Shown: piece after piece, positions 9,060 through 18,730 of the stretch | How positions within the stretch are numbered: position 1 is the first letter of the stretch | How the letters are laid out: each line of letters begins with the position of its first letter | Assembly (NCBI RefSeq): GCF_010667645.1 | Contig: NZ_WHZV01000003.1 | Coordinates: forward strand, 169,233-233,232 | Length of the DNA stretch: 64,000 nucleotides | Reading direction: 5' to 3' | DNA from: Bifidobacterium platyrrhinorum | GTDB lineage: Bacteria; Actinomycetota; Actinomycetes; Actinomycetales; Bifidobacteriaceae | Program-made: the position numbers and the translations under genes | The notes under the pieces: generated by a model | Seen by the model: only the letters and a program-made list of their open reading frames with translations | What the model was told of the DNA's origin: nothing | The model's database searches: none

Positions 9060-10406
9060 ATGAGCGATGAACGCGCCGCAAGCGCGGCCGATGACGCGGC
9101 CGGCATCGAGGCACCGCACGATTTCGACTTCAGGGGGCTGGACGTGCCGAACCTCGTCGGCTCCGCCGCGGCCGCCGGGAAGGCCGCCAAACAGCCGAAG
9201 CCGGCCAAGCCGGCCAAGACCAAGACCGCCAAGGCGAAGGACGGCAAGGGCAAGGCGTCGAAGAAGGGGAAGGGCGGCGCGACCGCCGCCGGCGCGGGCA
9301 CGACCTTCCCGTCCGGCGGCCACGGCCCCATGCTGTTCCGTCCGATGACCCTGCGCGGCCTGACCATCCGCAACCGCATCTGGATGCCGCCGATGGACAC
9401 CTATTCCGCGTTCGCGCAGGACGGCCGCCCCACGCCGTTCCACTACCAGCATTACGTCTCCCGTGCGATGGGCGGCTTCGGCATGATCATCGCCGAGGCG
9501 ACCGCCGTCGCGCCCGAAGGCCGCATCTCGCCCAACGACGTGGGCCTGTGGGCCGACTGGCAGATCGACTCCTGGCGCTGGATCGTCGAAGGCATCAAGG
9601 AGGCGGGCGCCGTGGCCGCCATCCAGCTCAACCACGCGGGCCGCAAGGGCTCGACCGGCTCGTTCGCCGTCGGCCATGAGCACGAGACCGTGCCGGGCGA
9701 GGAGGGCGGCTGGCAGACCGTCGCGCCGAGCGCGATCCCGTTCGGCGACTACGATACGCCCCGAGCCCTGTCCGTCGACGAGATCCACGGACTGGTCGGC
9801 GCCTTCGCCGCCGCCGCGGGCCGCGCCGTGGCCGCCGGATTCCAGGCCATCGAGATCCACGCCGCGCACGGCTACCTCATCTCCCAGTTCCTCGATCCGC
9901 TGAGCAACGAGCGCGAGGACGAGTACGGCAACGGCTTCGAGGGGCGCATCCGGTTCCTGCTCGAGGTCGCCGACGCGATCCGCGCCGTGATCCCCGAGGA
10001 CATGCCGCTGCTCGTGCGCGTCTCCGCCACCGACTGGGCCGCCGGCGGCTGGGACCTCGACCAGACGGTCGCCCTGTCCAAGATCCTCAAGGCGCACGGC
10101 GTCGACCTGGTGGACGTGTCCACCGGCGGCATCATCGCCGGCGTCACCGTGCCGGTCAAGCCCGAATACCAGGTGCCGTTCTCCGCGCAGGTGCGCACCC
10201 GCGCCAGCGTGCCGGTCACGGCGGTCGGGCTCATCACCAAGCCGAAGCAGGCGGAGAAGGTGCTCGCCAAGGGCAAGGCCGATGCGGTGGAGATCGGACG
10301 CGCCGCGCTGCGCGACCCGTACTGGCCGTTGCGCGCCGCCTCCAAGCTCGGCGTGCCCTCCGACGAGGCCCCCTACCGGCCCCAGTACGTGCGCGGCGCC
10401 TACTGA
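9060..10406 (+). CDS. Old yellow enzyme (YqjM-like) NADH:flavin oxidoreductase with charged N-terminal extension
   Basis: An FMN-dependent ene-reductase-like enzyme of 448 residues. The TIM barrel starts near residue 95 (LFRPMTLRGLTIRNRIWMPPM). AIQLNHAGRKGS and EIHAAHGYLISQFLDPLSNER are the classic FMN and substrate motifs, and VEIGRAALRDPYWPLRAA closes the barrel. YqjM-type enzymes are about 340 residues; the extra 90 at the N-terminus are Ala/Lys/Gly-rich (repeated AKPAK and KGK) with no signal peptide. ATG 9060 has GAAGGGG 6-7 bases upstream, and TACAAT near 9004 would give a leader of about 40 bases. The physiological substrate is unknown. Confidence 0.85.
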   Translation: MSDERAASAADDAAGIEAPHDFDFRGLDVPNLVGSAAAAGKAAKQPKPAKPAKTKTAKAKDGKGKASKKGKGGATAAGAGTTFPSGGHGPMLFRPMTLRGLTIRNRIWMPPMDTYSAFAQDGRPTPFHYQHYVSRAMGGFGMIIAEATAVAPEGRISPNDVGLWADWQIDSWRWIVEGIKEAGAVAAIQLNHAGRKGSTGSFAVGHEHETVPGEEGGWQTVAPSAIPFGDYDTPRALSVDEIHGLVGAFAAAAGRAVAAGFQAIEIHAAHGYLISQFLDPLSNEREDEYGNGFEGRIRFLLEVADAIRAVIPEDMPLLVRVSATDWAAGGWDLDQTVALSKILKAHGVDLVDVSTGGIIAGVTVPVKPEYQVPFSAQVRTRASVPVTAVGLITKPKQAEKVLAKGKADAVEIGRAALRDPYWPLRAASKLGVPSDEAPYRPQYVRGAY

Positions 10407-10421
10407 TTCGCCGGTTTCGGC

Positions 10422-10650
10422 GGCGGTTTCTGCGGAGACGGGGCCGGTACTCCGTAGGAACCGCCGCTGAACATAGGTAAGCGGCGGTTTTTACGGAGAT
10501 CATCCCATTGTTCCGTAATTTCGGACGTTGATCGGTCATAAGCGGCGGTTTCCACGGAGATGACGCCCCATTTCCGTAGGAACCGCCGCTTACGTCGCCT
10601 TGGCGGCGGTTTTTACGGAGCAGTGGGTTCCTCTCCGTGTTTTCCGCCGC
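10422..10650. repeat. Cluster of seven alternating inverted ~20-bp repeats (REP/BIME-like)
   Basis: A motif close to GCGGCGGTTTYYACGGAGAT occurs in + orientation at 10422-10437, 10479-10500, 10539-10563 and 10601-10620. Its reverse complement, CCGTAGGAACCGCCGC, occurs at 10449-10468, 10571-10592 and 10633-10650, with a shortened reverse piece at 10511-10518. The orientations alternate, so the region folds into four successive hairpins. It fills nearly all of the spacer between the flavin oxidoreductase and dihydroorotate dehydrogenase genes, up to the latter's -10 box. Confidence 0.9.
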
Positions 10651-10673
10651 ATGACAGTTCGCGCAAACAGTGC

Positions 10674-10679
10674 CACAAT
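10674..10679 (+). promoter_or_regulatory. -10 box of the dihydroorotate dehydrogenase gene
   Basis: CACAAT ends 7 bases before ATG 10687. The arrangement is consistent with a leaderless message and overlaps the alternative ATG 10678. Confidence 0.45.
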
Positions 10680-10686
10680 GGGAGCC

Positions 10687-11838
10687 ATGAGTTACGTTTC
10701 GGACAGCTTCTGGCACGACGCGGTGAACAAGGCGACCTGCGACCTGTTCACCTTCGGCTACAAGCACATCATCAAACCCAATTTCGTGTTCAACGTGCCC
10801 CCGGACGAGGCGCACGACCGCATGATCACGTTCTGCAACGTGGTCAGGCATATCCCGCCGCTGCTGTGGGCGGAACGTACGATGCTCGACTACACCGACC
10901 CGATCCTCGAGACCACGGTGATGGGCGTCGACTTCGCGAACCCGTTCGGCCTGTCCGCCGGGCTCGACAAGAACTGCGACATGCCGGTCCTGCTCGACAA
11001 CGCCGGCTTCGGGTTCGAGACGGTCGGCTCCACCACGTCCCGCCCGTGCCCCGGCAACCCGAAGCCGTGGTTCCACCGTCTGCCCGAATACGATTCGATG
11101 ATGGTGCACGTGGGACTGGCGAACATCGGCTCCGACAAGGTCATCGACCGCGCGGAGAAGGCGTGGACGCACGCGCACGACATGCAGGTGTCCGTCTCGA
11201 TCGCCCGCACCAACGACGACAGGTGCGGCGACCTCGACGAGGGCATCGAGGATTATTGCGTCTCGATGCGCCGCGCCGCCGGCCGCACCGCGATGGTCGA
11301 GGTGAACGTCTCCTGCCCGAACACGCATGTGGGCGAGCCGTTCACCGCCTCGCCCGAGGCGCTCGACAGGCTGTTCACCGCGCTCGACAAGGTCGACCGC
11401 CCGCAGCCCACGCTCGTCAAGATGCCGCTCAACAAGCCGTGGGGCGAGTTCCGCGAACTGCTCGACGTGCTCGCCGAACACAACGTGCAGGGCGTCTCGC
11501 TCGCCAACCTCAACAAGGACCGCACCGGCCTCGAGATCCCGCACGACTGGGAGGGTGGGCTCTCCGGCGGCCCGTGCACGGACGCCAGCGCGGCGCTGGT
11601 CGCCAAGGTGCGCCGCGAATACGGCGACCGGTTCGCGATCGCCGGCATCGGCGGCGTGTTCACGCCCGAACAGGCGTACGCGAAGATCCGCGCCGGCGCC
11701 GACCTGGTGATGTTCATCTCCGCGCTCATGTACCGCGGCCCCCAGCAGATCACGGTCCTGAAGCGCGGCCTCGCCGGGCTGCTGCGCCGCGACGGGTTCT
11801 CGTCGGTCGCCGACGCGGTCGGCGTGGACGTCGACTGA
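10687..11838 (+). CDS. pyrD: Dihydroorotate dehydrogenase-like flavoenzyme
   Basis: The FMN enzyme oxidising dihydroorotate to orotate in pyrimidine synthesis, 383 residues. It has the class 2 N-terminal helices and overall length. NPFGLSAGLDKN and GFGFETVGSTTSRPCPGNPKP match the FMN-binding start of the barrel. EVNVSCPNTHVGEPF holds the active-site loop, and GIAGIG- and MFISALMYRGP-type segments close it. The loop reads NVSCPN, with the cysteine base of class 1 enzymes, rather than the serine usual in quinone-linked class 2 enzymes. The electron acceptor is therefore uncertain. It stands alone rather than in a pyr operon and ends in a clear terminator. Confidence 0.82.
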   Translation: MSYVSDSFWHDAVNKATCDLFTFGYKHIIKPNFVFNVPPDEAHDRMITFCNVVRHIPPLLWAERTMLDYTDPILETTVMGVDFANPFGLSAGLDKNCDMPVLLDNAGFGFETVGSTTSRPCPGNPKPWFHRLPEYDSMMVHVGLANIGSDKVIDRAEKAWTHAHDMQVSVSIARTNDDRCGDLDEGIEDYCVSMRRAAGRTAMVEVNVSCPNTHVGEPFTASPEALDRLFTALDKVDRPQPTLVKMPLNKPWGEFRELLDVLAEHNVQGVSLANLNKDRTGLEIPHDWEGGLSGGPCTDASAALVAKVRREYGDRFAIAGIGGVFTPEQAYAKIRAGADLVMFISALMYRGPQQITVLKRGLAGLLRRDGFSSVADAVGVDVD

Positions 11839-11849
11839 CGATTCTCCCG

Positions 11850-11882
11850 GCCCCCGCCGGCCTTCCGCCGGCGGGGGCTTTG
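11850..11882 (+). terminator. Rho-independent terminator of pyrD
   Basis: GCCCCCGCCGG (11850-11860) pairs perfectly with CCGGCGGGGGC (11868-11878), followed by TTTG. Confidence 0.8.
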
Positions 11883-11949
11883 TCGACGGGGTCCTGCCGT
11901 CTGATGTTTCCCGCCCCGCCGGCGGGAGCGGAATGGCATCGACCTATGT

Positions 11950-12041
11950 TGTTTTTTGTGCGCTAACGTTTGCAAAACCGCAAAAACATGACGAGAAACG
12001 CACAACTCGGTTTGATGTATGGGCGATTGTGTGCGATAATG
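11950..12041 (+). promoter_or_regulatory. Gal operon promoter/operator region
   Basis: Three copies of a TTGTGCG-type element lie here: TTTGTGCGCTAACG at 11955-11968, the reverse complement of GTTGTGCGTTTC at 11994-12005, and ATTGTGTGCGATAATG at 12026-12041. The last overlaps the -10 box GATAAT (12035-12040), which ends 6 bases before the regulator's ATG. Multiple direct and inverted copies overlapping the promoter suit an autoregulating DeoR-family repressor. Confidence 0.55.
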
Positions 12042-12046
12042 TTCAC

Positions 12047-12856
12047 ATGATATCGTCACAACGTCAACACCTGATACTGAGCAGGCTTCGCACCCGAGGC
12101 GCCGTGCGCATCACGGCCCTCAGCAAGGAACTCGGCGTTTCCGCGATGACCATCCGCCGCGATATCGCCGAACTCGCCGACAAGGGGCTCCTCAAGCGGG
12201 TCCACGGAGGCGCCGTCACCACTTCCACGCTGCTGAGCGAACCGCTGTTCTCTGTAAAGTCGCAGATGGACATCGGCCTGAAGGACGCCATCGCGCAGGA
12301 GGCCGTCAAATACGTGGCCCCCGGCGACGTGATCGCCATCGGCGGCGGCACCACCGCCTACGTCTTCGCGCAGCACCTGCTGGAAAGCCAGCAAGCCGCG
12401 GGCATCACCATCCTCACCAACTCGATCCCCGTCGCCGAACTCGTGCAGGCGCTCGAATCGAAGGACGTGGAGGTGATCGTCACCGGCGGCGTAATCACCC
12501 GGTCGAATTCGCTCGTCGGTCCCATCGCGGACAAGGTCGTCGCCTCGCTGCGCGTCAACACCGTCTTCCTCGGCACGCACTCCGTGTCGATCCCCCGCGG
12601 CTTCCTCATGCCCAACTCGCTGGAGGCCGCCACCGATATGGCGATGATGGACATCGCCGACCGCACCATCATCTTGACCGACCACACCAAGTGGAGCTGC
12701 ACATCACTGTCGCTGTTCGCGCGGTTCGACCAGGTGGACACGGTCATCACCGACGACGGGCTCGACCCCGATACCGCCGCCAAAACGAAGGAACTGGTCA
12801 AGGAGCTCGTGCTGGCCGAACAGACCGAGCCCGTACAGGAAAGTGAGCAGGAATAA
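12047..12856 (+). CDS. DeoR-family transcriptional regulator of the galactose operon
   Basis: A 269-residue sugar-phosphate-responsive repressor. The N-terminal winged helix is typical: RQHLILSRLRTRGAVRITALSKELGVSAMTIRRDIAELADKGLLKRVHGGAV is interrupted by nothing unusual. The C-terminal DeoRC domain has IAIGGGTTAYVFAQHL and VIVTGGVITRSNSLVGP. It starts at ATG 12047, 6 bases after a GATAAT box. It ends 2 bases before galT, so it is the first gene of deoR-galT-galK. Control by a galactose-pathway phosphate ester is inferred from this position and from family behaviour. Confidence 0.88.
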   Translation: MISSQRQHLILSRLRTRGAVRITALSKELGVSAMTIRRDIAELADKGLLKRVHGGAVTTSTLLSEPLFSVKSQMDIGLKDAIAQEAVKYVAPGDVIAIGGGTTAYVFAQHLLESQQAAGITILTNSIPVAELVQALESKDVEVIVTGGVITRSNSLVGPIADKVVASLRVNTVFLGTHSVSIPRGFLMPNSLEAATDMAMMDIADRTIILTDHTKWSCTSLSLFARFDQVDTVITDDGLDPDTAAKTKELVKELVLAEQTEPVQESEQE

Positions 12857-12858
12857 CC

Positions 12859-14109
12859 ATGACCGAATTCGTAGCCTACGAGCCGGGTACGTACGCGAAG
12901 GAACACATCCGCATCACGCCGACGACGCTCGCCGACGGACGTGACTTCTTCTACCTCGACGACGATCCGGAATACGTCTCCGGCGCGAAGACCCGCGAGC
13001 TCAAGGACCCGCGCCATCTCGCCTACCGGTTCGCCAACCAGCTCAACGCCGCCGGCGAGGAGGTGCCGTACGCGGCCCCCGAGATGCGCCGCGACCCGCT
13101 GACCGGCGACTGGATCCCGATGGCCACCGCGCGCATGAACCGCCCGATCACCGCCGGCCCCGGCGCCACTGCCAAGGGCAACCCGCTGGCCGCCCGCAAG
13201 CCCGGCGACCCGTACCAGGACGGCGAGGTGCCGGACACCGACTACAACGTCGTCGTGTTCGAGAACCGCTTCCCGTCGATGGTGCGCGTGCCCGGCCGCT
13301 CCGAGGACGTCACCTACGTGGACGGCAACCCGCTGTGGGAGAAGAAGATGGCCGCCGGCCGCTGCGAGGTCATCTGCTTCGACCCGAACGAGCACGGCCT
13401 GCCCGCCGACCTGCCGGTGAGCCGTCTGCGCACCGTCGTCGAGGCATGGGCGTTCCGCACCGCCGAGATCTCGAAGATGGACGGCATCGAGCAGATCTTC
13501 CCGTTCGAGAACCACGGCGCCGAGATCGGCGTCTCGCTCGCCCACCCGCACGGCCAGGTCTACTGCTACCCGTTCATCGCCCCGAAGATGGAGCAGGAAC
13601 TCAAGCACACCGAGGCCTACCACGAGAAGACCGGCGGCAACCTGCTCAAGGACCTCATGAACGCCGAACTCGAGGCCAAGGAGCGCGTTATCATGCGCAA
13701 CCACAGCTGGGTCGCCTACGTGCCGGCCGCCGCCCGCTGGCCCCTCGAGGTGCACGTGGCGCCGGTGCGCGACGTGCTCACTATCGACCAGCTCGACGAC
13801 CAGGAGCGCTGGGACCTCGCCTCCATGTACTCGCACCTGCTCAAGCGCGGCAACGCGTTCTTCGACAAGGGCGACGGCAAGGGCATGGACCTGCCGTACA
13901 TCGCCGCCTGGCACCAGGCCCCGATCCACGACCCGCGACGCGAGAACTACCGCCTCAACCTGCAGTTCTTCTCGTTCCGCCGCGCCGCCAACAAGATCAA
14001 GTACCTCGCAGGCTCCGAATCCGGCATGGCCGCCTGGATCTCCGACACCACGCCGGAGCTCATCGCGAAGCGCTTCCACGAGCTCGGCGACGTCGACATC
14101 GCCGACTGA
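12859..14109 (+). CDS. galT: Galactose-1-phosphate uridylyltransferase
   Basis: Exchanges UMP between UDP-glucose and galactose-1-phosphate in the Leloir pathway, 416 residues, cytoplasmic HIT-superfamily enzyme. The catalytic HPH motif is at His229-Pro-His231 within SLAHPHGQVY; His231 would carry the UMP. FENRFPSMVRVP and RREN-type segments match the family. It is longer than the E. coli enzyme (348), as in other actinobacteria. AGGAA lies about 8 bases before ATG 12859. It follows the DeoR regulator by 2 bases and precedes galK by 60. Confidence 0.93.
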   Translation: MTEFVAYEPGTYAKEHIRITPTTLADGRDFFYLDDDPEYVSGAKTRELKDPRHLAYRFANQLNAAGEEVPYAAPEMRRDPLTGDWIPMATARMNRPITAGPGATAKGNPLAARKPGDPYQDGEVPDTDYNVVVFENRFPSMVRVPGRSEDVTYVDGNPLWEKKMAAGRCEVICFDPNEHGLPADLPVSRLRTVVEAWAFRTAEISKMDGIEQIFPFENHGAEIGVSLAHPHGQVYCYPFIAPKMEQELKHTEAYHEKTGGNLLKDLMNAELEAKERVIMRNHSWVAYVPAAARWPLEVHVAPVRDVLTIDQLDDQERWDLASMYSHLLKRGNAFFDKGDGKGMDLPYIAAWHQAPIHDPRRENYRLNLQFFSFRRAANKIKYLAGSESGMAAWISDTTPELIAKRFHELGDVDIAD

Positions 14110-14169
14110 GCCGGACGGGTCAAACCCCCAGACAGACTGTTCCGCAAACCAAGGAAGGATCAAACACCA

Positions 14170-15420
14170 ATGGCTGCTGTTGAATTCATCGAACCGATCC
14201 CGCACGAGGAAGGCGTCTCCGAGGCGACGAAGCTGTTCGTCGACACCTACGGCTTCGCGCCGGAAGGCGTGTGGGCCGCACCGGGCCGTGTCAACCTGAT
14301 CGGCGAACACACCGACTACAACGCGGGCCTGTGCCTGCCGATCGCGCTGCCGCAGCGCACGTTCATCGCGCTCAAGCCGCGCGAGGACACCAAGGTGCGC
14401 GTCGTCTCGTCCATCTCCCCGGACAAGGTCGCCGAGGCCGATCTCGACGGGCTCAAGGCCCGCGGCGTGGACGGCTGGGCCGCCTACCCGGTGGGCGTGG
14501 CGTGGGCGCTGCGCGAGGCCGGCTTCTCCAAGGTGAAGGGCTTCGACGCCGCGTTCGTCTCCTGCGTGCCGCTCGGAAGCGGCCTGAGCTCCTCCGCCGC
14601 CATGACCTGCTCGACCGCGCTCGCCCTCGACGACGTGTACGGCCTGGGCTACGGCGACTCCGACGCCGGCCGCGTGACCCTCATCAACGCCGCCATCAAG
14701 TCCGAGAACGAGATGGCCGGCGCCTCCACCGGCGGCCTCGACCAGAACGCGTCGATGCGCTGCACGCCCGGCCATGCGCTGCTGCTTGACTGCCGCCCGG
14801 AGCTCACCCCGCTGGAGAACGTCTCCCAGCAGGAGTTCGACCTCGACAAGTACGGCCTCGAACTGCTCGTCGTCGACACCCAGGCCCCGCACCAGCTCAA
14901 CGACGGCCAGTACGCCCAGCGCCGCGCCACCTGCGAGGAGGCCGCAAAGATCCTCGGCGTCGCCAACCTGCGCGTCGCCGCCGACGGCATCTCCAAGGCC
15001 GACGACCAGCTCCAGGCCCTGAAGGAGACGCTCGACGCGCTGCCCGACGAGACGATGAAGAAGCGCGTGCGCCACGTCGTCACCGAGATCGAGCGCGTGC
15101 GCTCCTTCGTGCGCGCCTTCGCCCAGGGCGACATCGAATCCGCAGGCCGCCTGTTCAACGCGTCCCACGATTCGCTCGCCGCGGACTACCAGGTCACCGT
15201 GCCGGAGCTCGACGTGGCCGTCGACGTGGCCCGCCACAACGGCGCCTACGGCGCCCGCATGACCGGCGGCGGCTTCGGCGGCTCCATCATCGCGCTCGTC
15301 GACAAGGGCCGCTCCCAGGAGGTCGCCCAGAAGATCGCCGACGAGTTCGAGAAGCAGGGCTTCCACGCGCCGCGCGCGCTGGCCGCATACGCCGCCGCGT
15401 CGGCGTCACGCGAGGCGTGA
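14170..15420 (+). CDS. galK: Galactokinase
   Basis: A GHMP kinase that phosphorylates alpha-D-galactose at C1, 416 residues. The galactokinase signature GRVNLIGEHTDYNAGLCLP starts near residue 39. The ATP loop is PLGSGLSSSAAM near 136. DQNASMRC and MTGGGFGGSIIAL (about 363-375) complete the three GHMP motifs. AAGGAAGGA lies 12-19 bases before ATG 14170. It is the last gene of the gal operon, and two long perfect palindromes follow. Confidence 0.94.
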   Translation: MAAVEFIEPIPHEEGVSEATKLFVDTYGFAPEGVWAAPGRVNLIGEHTDYNAGLCLPIALPQRTFIALKPREDTKVRVVSSISPDKVAEADLDGLKARGVDGWAAYPVGVAWALREAGFSKVKGFDAAFVSCVPLGSGLSSSAAMTCSTALALDDVYGLGYGDSDAGRVTLINAAIKSENEMAGASTGGLDQNASMRCTPGHALLLDCRPELTPLENVSQQEFDLDKYGLELLVVDTQAPHQLNDGQYAQRRATCEEAAKILGVANLRVAADGISKADDQLQALKETLDALPDETMKKRVRHVVTEIERVRSFVRAFAQGDIESAGRLFNASHDSLAADYQVTVPELDVAVDVARHNGAYGARMTGGGFGGSIIALVDKGRSQEVAQKIADEFEKQGFHAPRALAAYAAASASREA

Positions 15421-15446
15421 CGCCCTTCGCAGCAAGCTGCTCACTT

Positions 15447-15481
15447 CGCCTGTGGAGAGTCCACTGGACTCTCCACAGGCG
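15447..15481. repeat. Perfect 35-bp palindrome after galK
   Basis: A 17-base arm beginning CGCCTGTGGAGAGTCCA (15447-15463) and its exact reverse complement (15465-15481) are separated by one base. There is no T-run; it probably folds into a stable hairpin at the end of the gal transcript. Confidence 0.7.
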
Positions 15482-15516
15482 GCTCAGCCCGTGAGGCGTG
15501 ACGTCTGACGAACCGT

Positions 15517-15555
15517 GAATGGGGGTCGAACGGAAGTTCCGTTCGACCCCCATTC
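15517..15555. terminator. Bidirectional terminator between galK and tesB
   Basis: A 19-base arm starting GAATGGGGGTCGAACGGAA (15517-15535) and its exact reverse complement (15537-15555) are separated by a single G. The element lies between convergent galK and tesB and is followed on the + strand by GTCGTT. Confidence 0.7.
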
Positions 15556-15589
15556 GTCGTTGCGCCAGATCGCGCGGCATCGCGTGCCG

Positions 15590-16492
15590 TCAGTCGCGGG
15601 GCACGCGGATCATCGCCTCCTGGGCGATGGCGGCGACCAGTTCGCCGTCGCGCGAATACACCTTCGCGGTGCCGAGCCCGCGGCCGTGCGCGGCGGTCGG
15701 CGTGTCCTGCACGTACAGGTGCCACTGGCAGATGTCCACGTCGCGGTACCACCACATCGAATGGTCGATCGACGCGTAGGCGATGCCCGGCGTGGAGATC
15801 GACAGGCCGGCGCGGCGCAGCACCGGCTCCATCATCACCTGGTCGCAGCCGAGCGCCAGCATCGCGCGGTGCATGAGCTGCGGGATCTCGACGTCGCCGT
15901 CCGCCCTCATCCACACCATCTGACGGCCGGAATCGGCGGCCGCCGACTCCTTGTCCGGTCCGAGCATGATCGTCGGCGTGACATGGCGGATGTCGAACGG
16001 CGACTTCTGCGCGTAATAGTTCGCGAACGGCGACTTGCCCGCATACGGCGCCATGAGCTCCTTCGCGCTGGTGAGCGACTCCGGGTCGGGCAGGTCCTCC
16101 GGCATCGGGTCGGCGAACTCCACGCCCTCCTGCCCGGTCACCTGGAACGAGGCGATCGCGGTGAGGATCGGCCCCTCCGCCTGCGTGACGTTCACGCGGC
16201 GGGCCGAGAACGACCGGCCGTCGCGCAGCTTCTCCACGTCGAACAGCAGGTCCTGGCGGATGTCGCCGGGGGCGATGAAATACCCGTGGATCGAATGCGG
16301 CAGACGGTTCGGCGCGACGGTCTTCGCGGCCGCCATCAGCGACTGCGCGATCACCTGCCCGCCGTACACGCGGCCGGTGGGGAAGTAGAGGCTCTCGCCG
16401 TTCACGTACGTGTGGTTGCGATAATCGGAGGGCTTGCCCAGTTTGAGCACCTTCACCAGATGTTCCAGCGGTGTGATGGTGTCGTCGGTCAT
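15590..16492 (-). CDS. tesB: Acyl-CoA thioesterase II
   Basis: A 300-residue double-hotdog thioesterase hydrolysing acyl-CoA. The first hotdog begins near residue 36 with GRVYGGQVIAQSLMAAAKTV, and SIHGYFIAPGD matches the TesB family. The second hotdog contains ASIDHSMWWYR, in the region of the active-site Asp, and GRGLGTAKVYSRDGELVAAIAQEAMIR closes it. The start at 16492 (MTDDTITP) is set by AAGGAGA 6 bases upstream; the longer frame upstream has no family resemblance. It is monocistronic and convergent with galK. Confidence 0.88.
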   Translation of the reverse strand: MTDDTITPLEHLVKVLKLGKPSDYRNHTYVNGESLYFPTGRVYGGQVIAQSLMAAAKTVAPNRLPHSIHGYFIAPGDIRQDLLFDVEKLRDGRSFSARRVNVTQAEGPILTAIASFQVTGQEGVEFADPMPEDLPDPESLTSAKELMAPYAGKSPFANYYAQKSPFDIRHVTPTIMLGPDKESAAADSGRQMVWMRADGDVEIPQLMHRAMLALGCDQVMMEPVLRRAGLSISTPGIAYASIDHSMWWYRDVDICQWHLYVQDTPTAAHGRGLGTAKVYSRDGELVAAIAQEAMIRVPRD

Positions 16493-16804
16493 GCTCGTCT
16501 CCTTGGATCGTGATGTTCGATGTTCGGTTATGCGCGGGTATCGCCACGCCACGGCCGATATTCTCTCACCGGAACCGCCCGGACGGGACCATCGGCCGGG
16601 CGGCGTGGCGCGCGATCATCCGATGCCTCGACTGTAACGGGCGGGCGTTAAGTCGCTTCAGGGCGATTGTAACGAGCATGTGAGGCGTGTGAACGGCGGG
16701 TTATGGCCCCGCAACGGGAAATGGCTCCCCATGGGGGAGCCATTGCGATGGGATGGGCCCGGGCCGCCGAGGTTGGACCCGGGACCGGACCCCGGCCGGT
16801 GTGA
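16493..16804. other. Intergenic region between tesB and ettA
   Basis: A 312-base spacer. It holds the upstream region of tesB and the hairpin terminator after ettA at 16720-16744. Around 16640-16670 an imperfect inverted repeat (GTTAAGTCGC ... GGCGATTGTAAC) is visible. I see no ORF or RNA gene. Confidence 0.5.
16720..16744 (-). terminator. Hairpin terminator downstream of ettA
   Basis: AATGGCTCCCC (16720-16730) pairs perfectly with GGGGAGCCATT (16734-16744) around a 3-base loop. It lies 61 bases beyond the ettA stop on the minus strand. Confidence 0.6.
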
Positions 16805-18484
<1,680 letters not shown>

Positions 18485-18716
18485 TGGTTGCAGCTTCTCC
18501 TTAAGTAAGGTCGAATTCCAGCCGTTTCCAGTCTGTCTGGCCCGCCCGCACATTGTCCGCGCATGATGTCCGCATGCCGGTCGGACGCGGGGCAAACCAC
18601 CGCCCACCATGCTATCGGAAGGGCTGGAATGCCGGCGTTCCGATAAGATGCATGCGTCGTGACGCCCATGGGCCCGCCGTGACGCCTGCGGGCCCGTCGC
18701 GCCGCGCGCCGGCCCT

Positions 18717-18722
18717 TACAAT
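18717..18722 (+). promoter_or_regulatory. -10 box of the CynX-like transporter gene
   Basis: TACAAT ends 8 bases before ATG 18731; probable leaderless start. Confidence 0.5.
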
Positions 18723-18730
18723 ATTGGGCG

